Positions 46,826 through 56,733 of a stretch of DNA of 64,000 nucleotides are shown here, piece by piece (position 1 is the first letter of the stretch; every line of letters starts with the position of its first letter). A program made the translations under genes and the position numbers. This stretch comes from Cytidiella melzeri (Eukaryota; Basidiomycota; Agaricomycetes; Polyporales; Irpicaceae). Under the pieces are notes generated by a model. It saw nothing but the letters and a program-made list of their open reading frames with translations, was not told where the DNA came from and did no database searches. The stretch lies in assembly GCA_022592445.1 (NCBI GenBank), contig JABYQR010000036.1, positions 1-64,000 of the forward strand. The letters run 5' to 3'.

Positions 46826-49821
46826 GCCACATAGGCGTTAAAGGGCTATTGCACAAGACAAACGGTATTCACGTCCTCACCGACTCTTCAGCCCACCATA
46901 CGTGTGAGACTTGTGCACGCGCAAACATTAAACGCCTCCCATTCCCAAAGACTTCCAACCTTAGAGCCGAACGCCTACTTTTTCGGCTTCACATTGACAT
47001 ATGCGGTCCTCTACCGCTTGGATACGGTGGCGTAAAGTACTTCATGCCGGTCGTCGACTGTCACTCAAGATGGAGAGTCGCCCTATTCCTAAAGTCACGA
47101 AGTGACGCTCTGGCAGAATTCATCAAATACAAGACGGCTGTCGAGCGATTCACTGGTCACAACGTTGCCGTTATTCGTCTGGATAACGCTCCTGAACTCA
47201 TCCTAGGCGCGTTTTGCGAGTACTGTGATACTCAAGGAATCACATTCGAGAAAATCATACCTGACGCCTCCCCACAGAACGGAGTGGCCGAGCGAACCAA
47301 CTGGACTCTAGCGTCAATGGCCAGAGCAATGCTCGTTGACAGTGGCCTCTCTGAATACTTCTGGCCACTAGCCGTACAGTGCGCAGCACACATCCTCAAC
47401 TGCGTCTCCACCTCCGCGTTACCCGCCGACACCACTCCGTTTCACGTCTGGCACAAACACGACCCTGACATTGCCCATTTCCGTGTATTTGGTACTCGGT
47501 GCATATGCAGACGTATGGACTCAGACGCACTAAACAAAATCCAACCACGCGGGGAGGAAGGACGATTCGTTGGGTACGCGCAAGATGCTAAGGGATACCT
47601 TATATGGTTTCCCCACTCACGCACTGTGTGCTCTCGCAGAGACGTTGTTTTCCTCGACGATGACTTCCCGCCCCCTGCAACTACACCCGACATGTCTCCT
47701 CTTTGGGACGACGTGACCATATCAAACGACATGCAATTCATGGATCGTACAGTGGACGCCGGTGCGCCACACAAGTACGTGGACCATTTGCCTGTATTGG
47801 AGCAGGCCGTGACTGACAACATCTCCGGTAGAGATTTGTCGAGAACAAACGAGCGTGCCCCGGTTGGGCTCGCGCCTGTGTCTCAGGGAGAGACACAGGG
47901 GTCTCGGGTCCTAAACGCTGTGCCTCCGGTTGAGGCAGACGTTCTCGGACAACGAATCAATGCGCCTCCGGTAGAGGCAGACGTTTATGGGCAGCAAACA
48001 CAACGCAAACGCACCATACCTTCTAAATACACCACCAACAACTCCCTGTACTCGATCGAGGGGGGGTTACGTCTCAACGACAATATCACACTCAACGCTC
48101 TCACACACGGAGTTGAACCACATGAAGTCGAACTCTCCGACCCTACCATAACTCAGATACAGCACGCCATCGCCAACCTCACAGGCTCAACAATACCACT
48201 CCCCATCGATGATATAGACGCAAAGGATCCTTGCTCAATCTCCGAAGCCGAACACGGAAAGTACTGGGAGAACTGGTTGGCAGCAATTCATGAGGAATTA
48301 GAGGCTCTACGTGAAAAGGGTGTCTACGAGGACGTCGAGGATCTCCCTCCGGGAAGAAAACCGGTCGACTCTAAGTGGGTACTCCACCTCAAACGTAACT
48401 CGGACGGCCACATCTCCAGATTCAAGGCGCGACTGGTGGCAAAAGGATTCACTCAGATTCCCGGTCAGGATTTTACGTTCACTTTTGCTCCTGTTGCCCG
48501 CTGGGACTCGATACGAACTATTCTGGCTATCGCGGCACACGACAATCTCTACCTGCGTCACATCGATATCAAGACTGCTTTCTTAAACGGGCCACTTGCC
48601 GAAGAAATTTATATGAGCAAGCCGTCAATTGTGGGAAAGGGCTACTGGCGGTTGAAGAAGGGACTCTACGGCTTGAAGAAAGCGGGAAGATCCTGGTACC
48701 TCGAGTTCAACGAGAAGTACCAGACATTAGGGTTCCAAAGGTGCGAATCTGACTGGAGTGTTCACGTGCGAGAGAGAGAAGGCACCAGGTCTATGTCCGC
48801 AACAAGTGTCGATGACATATTGTTGGCGACACCCTCGAAGGCCGAATCAGACGCGATAACAAAAGGGTTGAAAGGTCTGTTCGACATCACGGATAACGGT
48901 GAAGTGGACTGGCTGCTGGGATGCAAAGTCACACGGAATCGCGAACGACGGACGATCCTACTATCGCAGGAGGCGTACACAACCTCAATCCTCAGACTCT
49001 TCAACATGGAATTCTGTAACGCCACAATGACGCCACTGCCTCCAAAGACAACACTCACGTTCGAAGACACCCCAAAATCTGATAAAGAACGCCTCGAGAT
49101 GACATCCCTTCCGTACTGCGCTTTGGTAGGAAAGGCGATGTATCTGGCAACTACCACTCGTCCTGATATCGCTTACGCCGTTCGGGAACTGGCCAAATAC
49201 ATGTCGTGCTATGGGCCCACTCACTGGTCTGCGGCGAAACACTTACTCCGGTACTTGCAAGGCACAAGGTCATTCGGACTCACTCTAGGGAACCTGGATC
49301 CTGCCTATCCCATGTTTCACGGATTCACGGATTCTGACTGGGGATCAGGAGAAGGGAGAAAGTCGATTTCAGGATACGTTATGGTGATCTATCAATCTCC
49401 CGTCGCTTGGAGTTCGAAGCAGCAATCTGTTGTCGCTCTGTCGTCGTGCGAAGCGGAGTATCTGGCCTGTTCACATGCGGCATGCCAAATTATATGGTTG
49501 CGCCAACTCCTTGACGAATTAGGTTTACCTCAAACAACTGCGATACCACTATATTGCGACAACAATGGTACCATAGCCTGCACTCATGATCCACACGGAC
49601 ATACACGCATGAAACATATCGACATCCGTTCTCACTTTATTAGAAACTGCGTCAATGAAGGGAAAATTGACGTTACCAGGGTCGAGGGAAAGGAAAACGC
49701 GGCGGACATATTCACGAAGTCACTCGCCCGCACAATGCATGCACGAGGGATGGACATGTTAGGATTACTGGCCGGTCAAGGGGGGGTGTCAATTGGTGAC
49801 CTGCCAGTCAGTACGGATTAG
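46747..49821 (+). CDS. Copia-2 integrase, RT and RNase H frame (-1 relative to gag)
   Basis: The frame is open from 46747; the first ATG-less stretch continues the pre-integrase domain (FLHRLLGHIGVKGLL). Then come the finger (CETCARANIK), DDE integrase (HIDICGPL, RLDNAPE, PQNGVAERTNW), RT (SRFKARLVAKGFTQIPGQDF) and RNase H (FTDSDWGSGEGRKSISGY, SSCEAEY). The RT active site reads SVDD, with AGT at 48805-48807 where the family has a Tyr codon. Termination is at 49819-49821, beyond the start of the 3' LTR, as is common in copia elements. It needs a frameshift for expression as part of gag-pol. Confidence 0.88.
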   Translation, partial: SHLDAWTSCCSNKNSQCLPGFLHRLLGHIGVKGLLHKTNGIHVLTDSSAHHTCETCARANIKRLPFPKTSNLRAERLLFRLHIDICGPLPLGYGGVKYFMPVVDCHSRWRVALFLKSRSDALAEFIKYKTAVERFTGHNVAVIRLDNAPELILGAFCEYCDTQGITFEKIIPDASPQNGVAERTNWTLASMARAMLVDSGLSEYFWPLAVQCAAHILNCVSTSALPADTTPFHVWHKHDPDIAHFRVFGTRCICRRMDSDALNKIQPRGEEGRFVGYAQDAKGYLIWFPHSRTVCSRRDVVFLDDDFPPPATTPDMSPLWDDVTISNDMQFMDRTVDAGAPHKYVDHLPVLEQAVTDNISGRDLSRTNERAPVGLAPVSQGETQGSRVLNAVPPVEADVLGQRINAPPVEADVYGQQTQRKRTIPSKYTTNNSLYSIEGGLRLNDNITLNALTHGVEPHEVELSDPTITQIQHAIANLTGSTIPLPIDDIDAKDPCSISEAEHGKYWENWLAAIHEELEALREKGVYEDVEDLPPGRKPVDSKWVLHLKRNSDGHISRFKARLVAKGFTQIPGQDFTFTFAPVARWDSIRTILAIAAHDNLYLRHIDIKTAFLNGPLAEEIYMSKPSIVGKGYWRLKKGLYGLKKAGRSWYLEFNEKYQTLGFQRCESDWSVHVREREGTRSMSATSVDDILLATPSKAESDAITKGLKGLFDITDNGEVDWLLGCKVTRNRERRTILLSQEAYTTSILRLFNMEFCNATMTPLPPKTTLTFEDTPKSDKERLEMTSLPYCALVGKAMYLATTTRPDIAYAVRELAKYMSCYGPTHWSAAKHLLRYLQGTRSFGLTLGNLDPAYPMFHGFTDSDWGSGEGRKSISGYVMVIYQSPVAWSSKQQSVVALSSCEAEYLACSHAACQIIWLRQLLDELGLPQTTAIPLYCDNNGTIACTHDPHGHTRMKHIDIRSHFIRNCVNEGKIDVTRVEGKENAADIFTKSLARTMHARGMDMLGLLAGQGGVSIGDLPVSTD
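46804..46810 (+). other. Candidate -1 frameshift heptamer GGGTTTT
   Basis: In the gag frame the bases read CCG GGT TTT, so the heptamer is G GGT TTT, which fits the X XXY YYZ rule. It lies 13 bases before the gag stop and inside the 79-base overlap with the integrase frame. No clear downstream stem-loop was identified by eye. A one-base insertion mutation is the competing explanation. Confidence 0.4.
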
Positions 49822-50002
49822 GAAAGAGTCGGGGAAGCGCGTAAGCGCCAGGATTACCATACACGGACAGTGATCGGTTTACATGTATAAAAGGTTTCGT
49901 CAGGTACAGGAGTAGGACAACTGTTCCTTACCCTGTACCAGGTACGCGTATCAGCGTTGTATCAATATAACTGTTCCTTACCCTGTACCAGTCTGTTTGA
50001 CA
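49787..50002 (+). repeat. Copia-2 3' LTR
   Basis: It has one substitution relative to the 5' LTR and follows the polypurine tract directly. Confidence 0.95.
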
Positions 50003-53000
50003 CGAGTGTTGCCTCTTTGACGACCAGCTGACGGCGCCACCCGAGAGTATGAAGACGTATCCCGTAATTGAACGGCGATCGTTGACGTCCGAGGCCCAAT
50101 CAGCATCGACACAGCCGATAAGGTCGGGAGAAATACCGTCGCGCGCACCTGGAGGAGTACCACGGAACGTGAGGCGGAGGTCCTTGCTAGCCTGGAGGTA
50201 GCGGTAGACCCGTGTAATGGCATTGAGATGATCACGGCCGGGTGTCGCAGCGTGTTTACTCAACACGCCCACTGAAAACGCAAGGTCAGGACGGGTCCCG
50301 ATCATCGCGTACATCAGCGAACCAAGCATCGATTGGTAGCTCTTGACGTCGATCTCGGGTTCGGCCGCGATAAGCTTCGGAAGTTTCGCGTTCGCGTCCA
50401 TAGGGGTAGAAACCGGTCGGCATGCTGTGAGACCAAATCGATCCAGGATAGTTTTGATGAACTGACGTTGAGACAGTTCGAGAGTGTGGTTGGCGCGGTC
50501 GCAAATGATCTCCATATTGAGAATCCAGCGAGCTTCGCCCAGATCCGTCATCTCGAAGCGGCGAGAGAACTCTGCCTTGAGTTCCAGTACCTTGGCGAGA
50601 TCCTTCCCGAAGATCAGTGTGTCGTTGACATACACTGCGCAGATAATGAACGAATGACTGTCCTTCTTAAGAAAGACAGCATGGTCGTAGTGCGAGCGCG
50701 TGAAGTCGAGGTTCTTGAATTCCTTGAGAAGGCGTCGGTACCACTGGCGGCTAGACTGCCTGAGACCATAGAGTGACTTCTTGAGTTTCCAGACAAGTCC
50801 TTCATCGGTCTGAAAACCGGGTGGACAACTCATGTAGATCTCCTCATCGAGTTCGCCGTTGAGGAAAGCGGACTTGATGTCCATTTGGTGAATTTCAAGG
50901 TCTTCCTGCGCAGCGATAGCTAGGAGAGTGCGAATGGAGGTGAACTTGGATACAGGAGCGAAGGTCTCTGTGAAATCAATTCCCTCAACCTGTGTAAATC
51001 CTTTTGCCACGAGACGAGCCTTGTGTTTGACAACTTCGCCGTCCGGTCCTCGCTTGATGGCGAAAACCCATCGACAGTCGACTAGCGTTCGGTCCTTAGG
51101 TCTCGGTACCTCGTCGTATAGCCCTGCCTTGACGAACGCCTGCATCTCTGCGACGCATGCGAGTTTCCATTCCAAAGCGTCCGGTCGTGCCATGGCTTGG
51201 GCGTAGGTCTGCGGCAGGTCGTCTAGGGAGGCCTTGAGCGCGTGTTGATCGCTAGCGAAACTTGCGTCTGCGGTGTCGTGGAAAACGTCGTCATCGTCGT
51301 GTTGGTTTGGCTGTCCTGGTGCCTCCTGCTGCAGTCCAGCATCCCGAAGTGCCTTTGCGGCCTCGATTGACGCCTTGTTGCGAGAGTCCAAAGAGAACTT
51401 GGGGTGGTCGTCTTGGTCAGGCACTCGGCGCGATCGAGTAGAGCGACGAAGCTCTGGAGTGGGGATGGGAACAGGATAAGGCTGAGGAGCAGCGGGTGCA
51501 GGTACGCGACGTGTGCGCGATCGAGTGACTGGTCCTCGTGCAGGTACATCTGGTGGTGCTACTTCCTCTCGGCTTGATTCTGGAGGAGGTGACTGTGCTC
51601 TGTTGGACTTCTCGTTGCGCACATCCGTCGATGCAGCTGACAATTTCTCCTCAGTAGCACCTGCCTGCGGAGGATCCTCGTACGGAGTCGCATCATCGGC
51701 CACCAAAGGCGGGGAAACGTCGAGCGAGTCATCCGTGTCAATGATCACGCGATCGCTTGAGAGGTTAGTGTCCTCGTTGAAAATCACGTCGCGTGACTCA
51801 AAAATGCGGCCGGTCGGACGATGAAATACGACGTACGCTTTCCGATTCTCAGCGTAGCCAAGGAAGACGCATGTGAAGGACTTCGGATCAAGTTTTCGAC
51901 GCTTCTCGTCTGGAATGTGGACGTGTGCGGTGCAGCCAAAAATGCGGAGATGAGCGACTGAAGGCTGTTGCCAGTATAGCACTCATGAGGGGTGAGGCCA
52001 TCGAGCACACGAGTGGGTACACGGTCGATGATGTAGGCAGCGTAAAGTATTGCGTATCCCCAGTACCTCTTGGGAAGGTTTGCGTTGTTGAGCATAGCAC
52101 GTGCCATCTCGACGAGAGTGCGGTTCATGCGTTCCGCGAGGCCGTTCTCCTGAGGTGTGTAGGCATTCGTCTTCTCGTGATGAATTCCTTTCGAGAGAAG
52201 AAGCTGCGCAAAGGACTTCGAGCCATACTCGCCTCCACCATCACTGCGGAAATAGTTTCCGCGTTCACCAGTTTGAACCTCAGCACGAGCGTAGTAGTCC
52301 TTGGTGCATTTCTCAGACTCGCTCTTGGCTTTCATGAGGGTGACAACAGGTTTGCGTGAGGCTTCGTTGATATGCGTGATGAAGTACCTGTGACCTTGAG
52401 GGGTCTGAGTTTCCATGGGACCGCAGACATCGGAGTATACACGGTAAAGGACTCGTGTACTCTTGTTGTGGGTTTCCTTGGGGATAGGGTGACGCGATTG
52501 CTTTCCCTCGAGACAAGGGACGCAGAGCGTTCGAGGCCGGGTGGTCTCTCCGACAATTTCCATACCATCAACCATTCCCTTCCGGACCATCTGAAGGACG
52601 TAGTCCACATTGATGTGACCAAGACGACGGTGCCACGTGGTGACATCGGCCTTGGATGAAGGTTGCGCAGCGGCCTTAAGGGCGAAAGCATTGGTTGGAT
52701 GATCAAAGGAATTGTCGCCCACTGAGGCGATAAACGCGCGAAGTGTGGGAACGGGTGATGAGTCGAGGACGTAAAGGCCTTTGTCGGATGGGCGAATGGC
52801 ACGACCAACGGTCTTGCCATCAGAGCGAAGGACACTGCAAGTGTTGCCCTTGAACGCAATGTTGAAATCCTTTTTGGTGAGTGTGGAGACCGAAAGGAGG
52901 TTGCCGTTGAGGTCGGGGACGAAGTAGACATCGGAGAAGATGGATCTGGTGGTGGTGTCGCCAACGTGAATGTCGAGCGCAACGCGACCGACACCTATGG

Positions 53001-54030
53001 CGTTGATGGAATGTTCATCACCGAGCCATATTTGAGTGGGAGAGGCGAGGGATTGGTAGGAGACAAACCAGTGGCGCTGCGAGCTCATGTGCACGGATGC
53101 ACCCGAGTCGACAATCCACTTGGAAGGGAGGTCGGCACGGCCACTATGACCGCGCGCCATGAAAAGTTGGAGGGTGTCGTCGCGAGGCTCTGCAACAGCG
53201 ACCTTCGCGTGCTCTCCGTCCTTTGCCTTTGTCTTTCCCTCTTTGTCCCTCTTATCCTTGTCCTCCTTGTCTTTCTTCATCTTTCTACACTCGTCGGTTG
53301 TGTGGCCCTGCTTCTTGCAGTACATGCAGCGTATGTCCGACTTGTCCTTCTTCTTCTTGTCCTTCTGACCTGTCTTGCCCTTAGCGCCGCTCTTCGCAAC
53401 GAGAGCGACCTGCGAGTTATTGCCGCGCGTCTTCTCTTCCATAAGGATGGCATTCATGACAGCGTCGGTGGTGGGCTTGTCCGATGAGAACATGAGGATG
53501 GTCGATAGAACAGAGTAAGAAGGGGGAAGGGACATGATCATCGCAGACGCGATGACAGCGTCATCGAGCGGTTGGCCTAGTGACGTAAGAATGAAGCTCT
53601 TCTGCCGCATGGCATTGAGCTGTGGTTCGAGGGGAGAGTCGTCCGAAAGGGTGCCGCGGAAAATCTCGTTGAGAAGCAGGACGATGGTCTGCTTCCCTTT
53701 TCCCTCGTAGCGGGCGTGTAACTTGTCCCAGGTTTCTTTCGCCGACGTGGTGTAGAGAACACCGTTGAGAGGTTCGTCCTTGAGGGTGAGAGCGATCTGC
53801 GCGCGGGCTTCCTTGTCGAGCCGTTTATACTCGTCCTGTGCAACCGTGTCGTTAGGATCGGGAGGGGACCGCGAACCGTCGATTACTTCGATTAAGCCTT
53901 GTAGTTCGAGAACAGTCGAGATGCGGAACTTCCACGTCTGGAAGTTTGAACCATTGTCTTTGAGCGCTGGGATGTCGAAGAGTCGATTGGATGCATTCGG
54001 TTGCGAACGAGGAGGATAGATGGTAGCCAT
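50003..54030 (-). pseudogene. Copia-3 gag, protease, integrase, RT (frameshifted)
   Basis: Gag starts at 54030 (MATIYPPRSQPNASNRLF), with a CCHC knuckle (CMYCKKQGHTTDEC) near 53300. The protease has IVDSGASVHM. Next come the integrase finger (HRRLGH...CVPCLEGKQ), DDE integrase (YSDVCGPM, SDGGGEY, PQENGLAERMNR), RT (ARLVAKGFTQVEGIDFTETF) and the RNase H start (VDADWASD). A one-base shift near 51955-51970 separates the two open frames. The RT catalytic motif reads YVND (Asn codon at 50624-50626) in place of YVDD, so polymerisation is expected to fail. Copia-2 interrupts the RNase H at 50003. Confidence 0.9.
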
Positions 54031-54091
54031 TGAGTAATAAACGAATGTATGCTTGTAGCGCGATTAGAAGGAGCGTTGAGTAGCAATTAGA

Positions 54092-54108
54092 GCGCGGGGC
54101 TCATAACC
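54092..54108 (-). other. Copia-3 primer-binding site (initiator tRNA-Met half)
   Basis: On the minus strand GGTTATGAGCCCCGCGC follows the LTR, identical in its 17 bases to the Copia-1 site and complementary to the initiator tRNA-Met anticodon arm. Confidence 0.75.
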
Positions 54109-54478
54109 TTTTGCAGGGATACGAGTGGCCCAATCTGTAGTGCGCGAAGCGAACGTAATCTCAGTCAGCCTCGAGTAGTGCGAGGAAACTAGTATATTCA
54201 GTGTCTAACCTGTAGTGCGTGAAGCGAACGTAATCTACGGCAAGTTAGCTACTGTAAGAGTTCAAAAGAAGTATATAAATATCGTACCTCAGTCAGCCTC
54301 GAGTAGTGCGAGGAAACTGAGGTGCGCGAGTCTGTGCGCTGGCGCAATATCCGCGTGATTATCTAATCATGCCACTATACAGTACCGACGCCACAAAGCT
54401 CTTGAGTCCGAATAAGGAGCGTACGAAAAAGAGTGAGTGAGTCCATGCCTGATGAACTAAGGAGAAATAAAAACAACA
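54109..54478 (-). repeat. Copia-3 right (5') LTR
   Basis: It is the same length as the left LTR, with about four substitutions (around 1 percent). It abuts the primer-binding site at 54108. Confidence 0.92.
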
Positions 54479-54693
54479 TGAGGCACGAGGGTTTGAACGT
54501 CCGTCTACTCTAACCCCTGCGTTGGGGAGATTACGCAGAAGTATCTTTAGGATCAGGACGTGAGGTCAATTGCCTTTTGGCTGTATTGTGCCTGCTGATA
54601 CTGTCCTACAGATGACCAGTGCAGCTCCAGGCACCGTCGACCACAACCGCATAGTATGCACAGACACGTTGTCTTTGTCTACTAGAGGGTCGG
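54479..54693 (+). pseudogene. MAS1 pseudogene, right part
   Basis: 54528-54560 matches the MAS1 exon 3 end (CAGAAGTAT.T..GGA.CA.GACGT). 54580-54610 matches the following intron (TGCTGATACTGT..ACAG), and 54610-54693 matches the last exon to TCTACTAGAGG. This confirms a genomic, intron-containing copy rather than a retrocopy. Confidence 0.8.
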
Positions 54694-54908
54694 CGACGCA
54701 TATCCTACGATGGCAAGCTGAGTATATGCGCCGTCTTTCTTAGCCCCCGCTATTACCGATGCGCCCTGGAAAGCAGAATGAATGTCCCTATTTTGCCTCT
54801 ACGTATACGTAGCATGAATCTAGAAATCGAAGCTGCCGCGCTAAAAAATATACTTAGTTGCGCTGTATAAGTACGAAGTTTGGGGCAAACTCGTCCTGGT
54901 CCATGTCC

Positions 54909-55127
54909 TGTGTTAAACAAGAGCTGGTACAGCGTGGTGAACTCTTTATTGACAAAACGAGCACAAAATACAACTGAACACATACCTGGTACAACGTACT
55001 CTAAAGCACGCTGTACCAGGTATTCAATCCTTAAGTCCATGAGCACTTCCCCGCCCTCTTTCCTATTCCGTCCCGTCGGGTGGGTCACCGTCTGACACCC
55101 CCCCTTGACCTGCATCAAGTCCTAATA
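54909..55127 (-). mobile_element. Copia LTR remnant with polypurine tract and pol tail
   Basis: On the minus strand a G-run tract (55098-55110) is followed by TGTCAGACGG and about 187 bp to TTTAACACA. The coding tail before it (LGLDAGQGGV) matches the Copia-2 pol end (LGLLAGQGGV), and the LTR shares a TAGGAAAGAG..GGGGAAG block with Copia-2. It is a fragment of a related family; upstream internal sequence is lost. Confidence 0.65.
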
Positions 55128-55187
55128 CATCAGGAAACACGACAGCTGCTACAGAGAGCCATGTAGTTAAGGTAATTATGGTAGAGC
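55128..55187. repeat. Dispersed ~60-bp repeat (copy 2 of 2)
   Basis: It is the reverse-complement match of 9489-9548. It begins where the copia remnant is truncated, as copy 1 begins close to the end of Copia-1. Confidence 0.65.
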
Positions 55188-55189
55188 TG

Positions 55190-56725
55190 TTTGAAAGTTA
55201 CAAGTGTAGGGGATGACTTGGAAGGTCAACTAACTCTGGGAGTAAGTGTCTTATTATTTCTCTGCTCTCTAGGAGTGGTATAATATATACATGTCTGTAA
55301 CTAGATTACTAATGCTATAGTAATGTCATATGAGTAAGGATTGGTAATCATATGAGTAAAGATTGGTAATGCATAGTCCTGCTTGCTAATACTACTGAAT
55401 AGAGAATGTAAGCAATGACTGAGCATCCTACATAACTGAATGGTGCTGACTGAGCCTTTAGTAAGCTCAATACATTTGGTATATGAAATATGAGTCATGG
55501 AGAAGCTCATGGGACTTCTGCTATTCAGTCATGGAAACTACTGGAGCCCAATGCAATAAGGTGCAAGTATCACATTGTGTGTGGCCATAATGATGATGGA
55601 ATCACATGCTATGTACTATCTGATCTTATTTATCCACATATCTAATCTACATTGTCCATAGATCTGATCTCTGATAATCAGTGATACAATCTCGCTTTGA
55701 CAAAAGCAGGTATACAATTACCCCTCCAGGTAGCACAACTGTTAAGGACCGCTGGCTAGATATCACACTGTAGTATGCTCTCGTGATCACACATCCCTGT
55801 AGATCCTTTAAAAAACTTGTTCTCCATGTAGTTTGAGTCATGTAGCACTTTGTAGCATGATACAAGCAAAAACGTATTGTATAGCACCGAGCATTCACAT
55901 CCCAGATACAGATAAGCATGGAGACAGTAATATAAAGATCAATTATTTAGGCGACCACAGTATCTTAGCCCCCACCTGTGCCATCATTCGTCCATGCTTC
56001 AAGGTCCTCCAATGCATTTGCCTTGGCCATAGTCGAAAGTCTGCCCGCCGGCCTCTCATCTATTAAGTCATGACTACTGAGACGGCTTAGTATTTGGAGA
56101 CACAATTAGATGTGTGCACATAAGAAGAACAAGATGACTACTCACATCACAATCCTATACATCAGGAAACAGGACAAGTGGTACAGAGATTTATGCAGCT
56201 GCTGTAGCAACAGTAGGGCTCGTACACAAGTACCCCCTTACAGAGTGCGTCGTAGTAAGGACTGACACAGAGACGGGGCTTGATGTGACAAACAGGGACA
56301 CAATGTGGATGATGACAAAGAAGTTGTGGCAGGTGTGAAGCACAATGCGTTCACCAGCTATCAAACTTATCCAGAAATCTAGCCCGGTAAAGACCAAGTT
56401 AGTATGGGGTACTACCAGCTATGTAGTACAGAGGGGGTTTGCTTACCTAGCCCATTAAAGACCAAGAGGTCGAGATGGGGGGCTAGGAGCGTACATGCAG
56501 CATCTTATATAGACTTCAGGGACCTGCGCACAGACCATATTAAGGGCAGGCTTTGCAAGAAGCCGTGTGAACGAAGAACAATAGAACTACCTAAAGGAGA
56601 ACAACAGCTATTGTCTGGACTCTGGCAAGACCTCCACTCGTGAGAGAATCTATCTATAAGGAGACCAATTATTGTATTCCATTCCCACACCTGTGAGAAC
56701 ATCCTTCAATAAAGAGAACAATAGG
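55190..56725. other. AT-rich region, no gene recognised
   Basis: It is low in GC with only short open frames. A direct repeat of TAGCCC..TAAAGACCAAG type occurs near 56380-56398 and 56449-56466. It is probably decayed transposon sequence. Confidence 0.5.
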
Positions 56726-56733
56726 AGTCCATG

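Larger units (their letters stand above)
44770..50002 (+). mobile_element. Copia-2: inner Ty1/copia element, recent insertion
   Basis: 216-bp LTRs (44770-44985 and 49787-50002) are flanked by CGAGT duplicates (44765-44769 and 50003-50007). They differ at a single position (GACCCGCC against GACCTGCC). PBS at 44986 and polypurine tract (CAAGGGGGGG) at 49778-49786 are intact. Two long open frames cover gag-PR and IN-RT-RH. It is the youngest insertion visible. Confidence 0.95.
44027..54478 (-). mobile_element. Copia-3: outer Ty1/copia element, split by Copia-2
   Basis: 370-bp LTRs (44027-44396 and 54109-54478) are flanked by a 5-bp duplication TGAGG (44022-44026 and 54479-54483). The LTRs differ at about four positions. 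Removing the inner element leaves about 5.2 kb, a normal copia size. The integrase/RT junction has a frameshift near 51960, and the RT active site reads YVND, so the element is inactive. Confidence 0.93.

Noticed and set aside
9124..54108. GGGCTCATAACC segments as tRNA-Met genes
   Set aside because: Only the anticodon-arm complement is present, always at an LTR junction, without the acceptor or T arms. They are primer-binding sites.
43770..54693. MAS1 second copy as a processed retrocopy
   Set aside because: The right fragment retains the last intron sequence, so it arose from genomic duplication.
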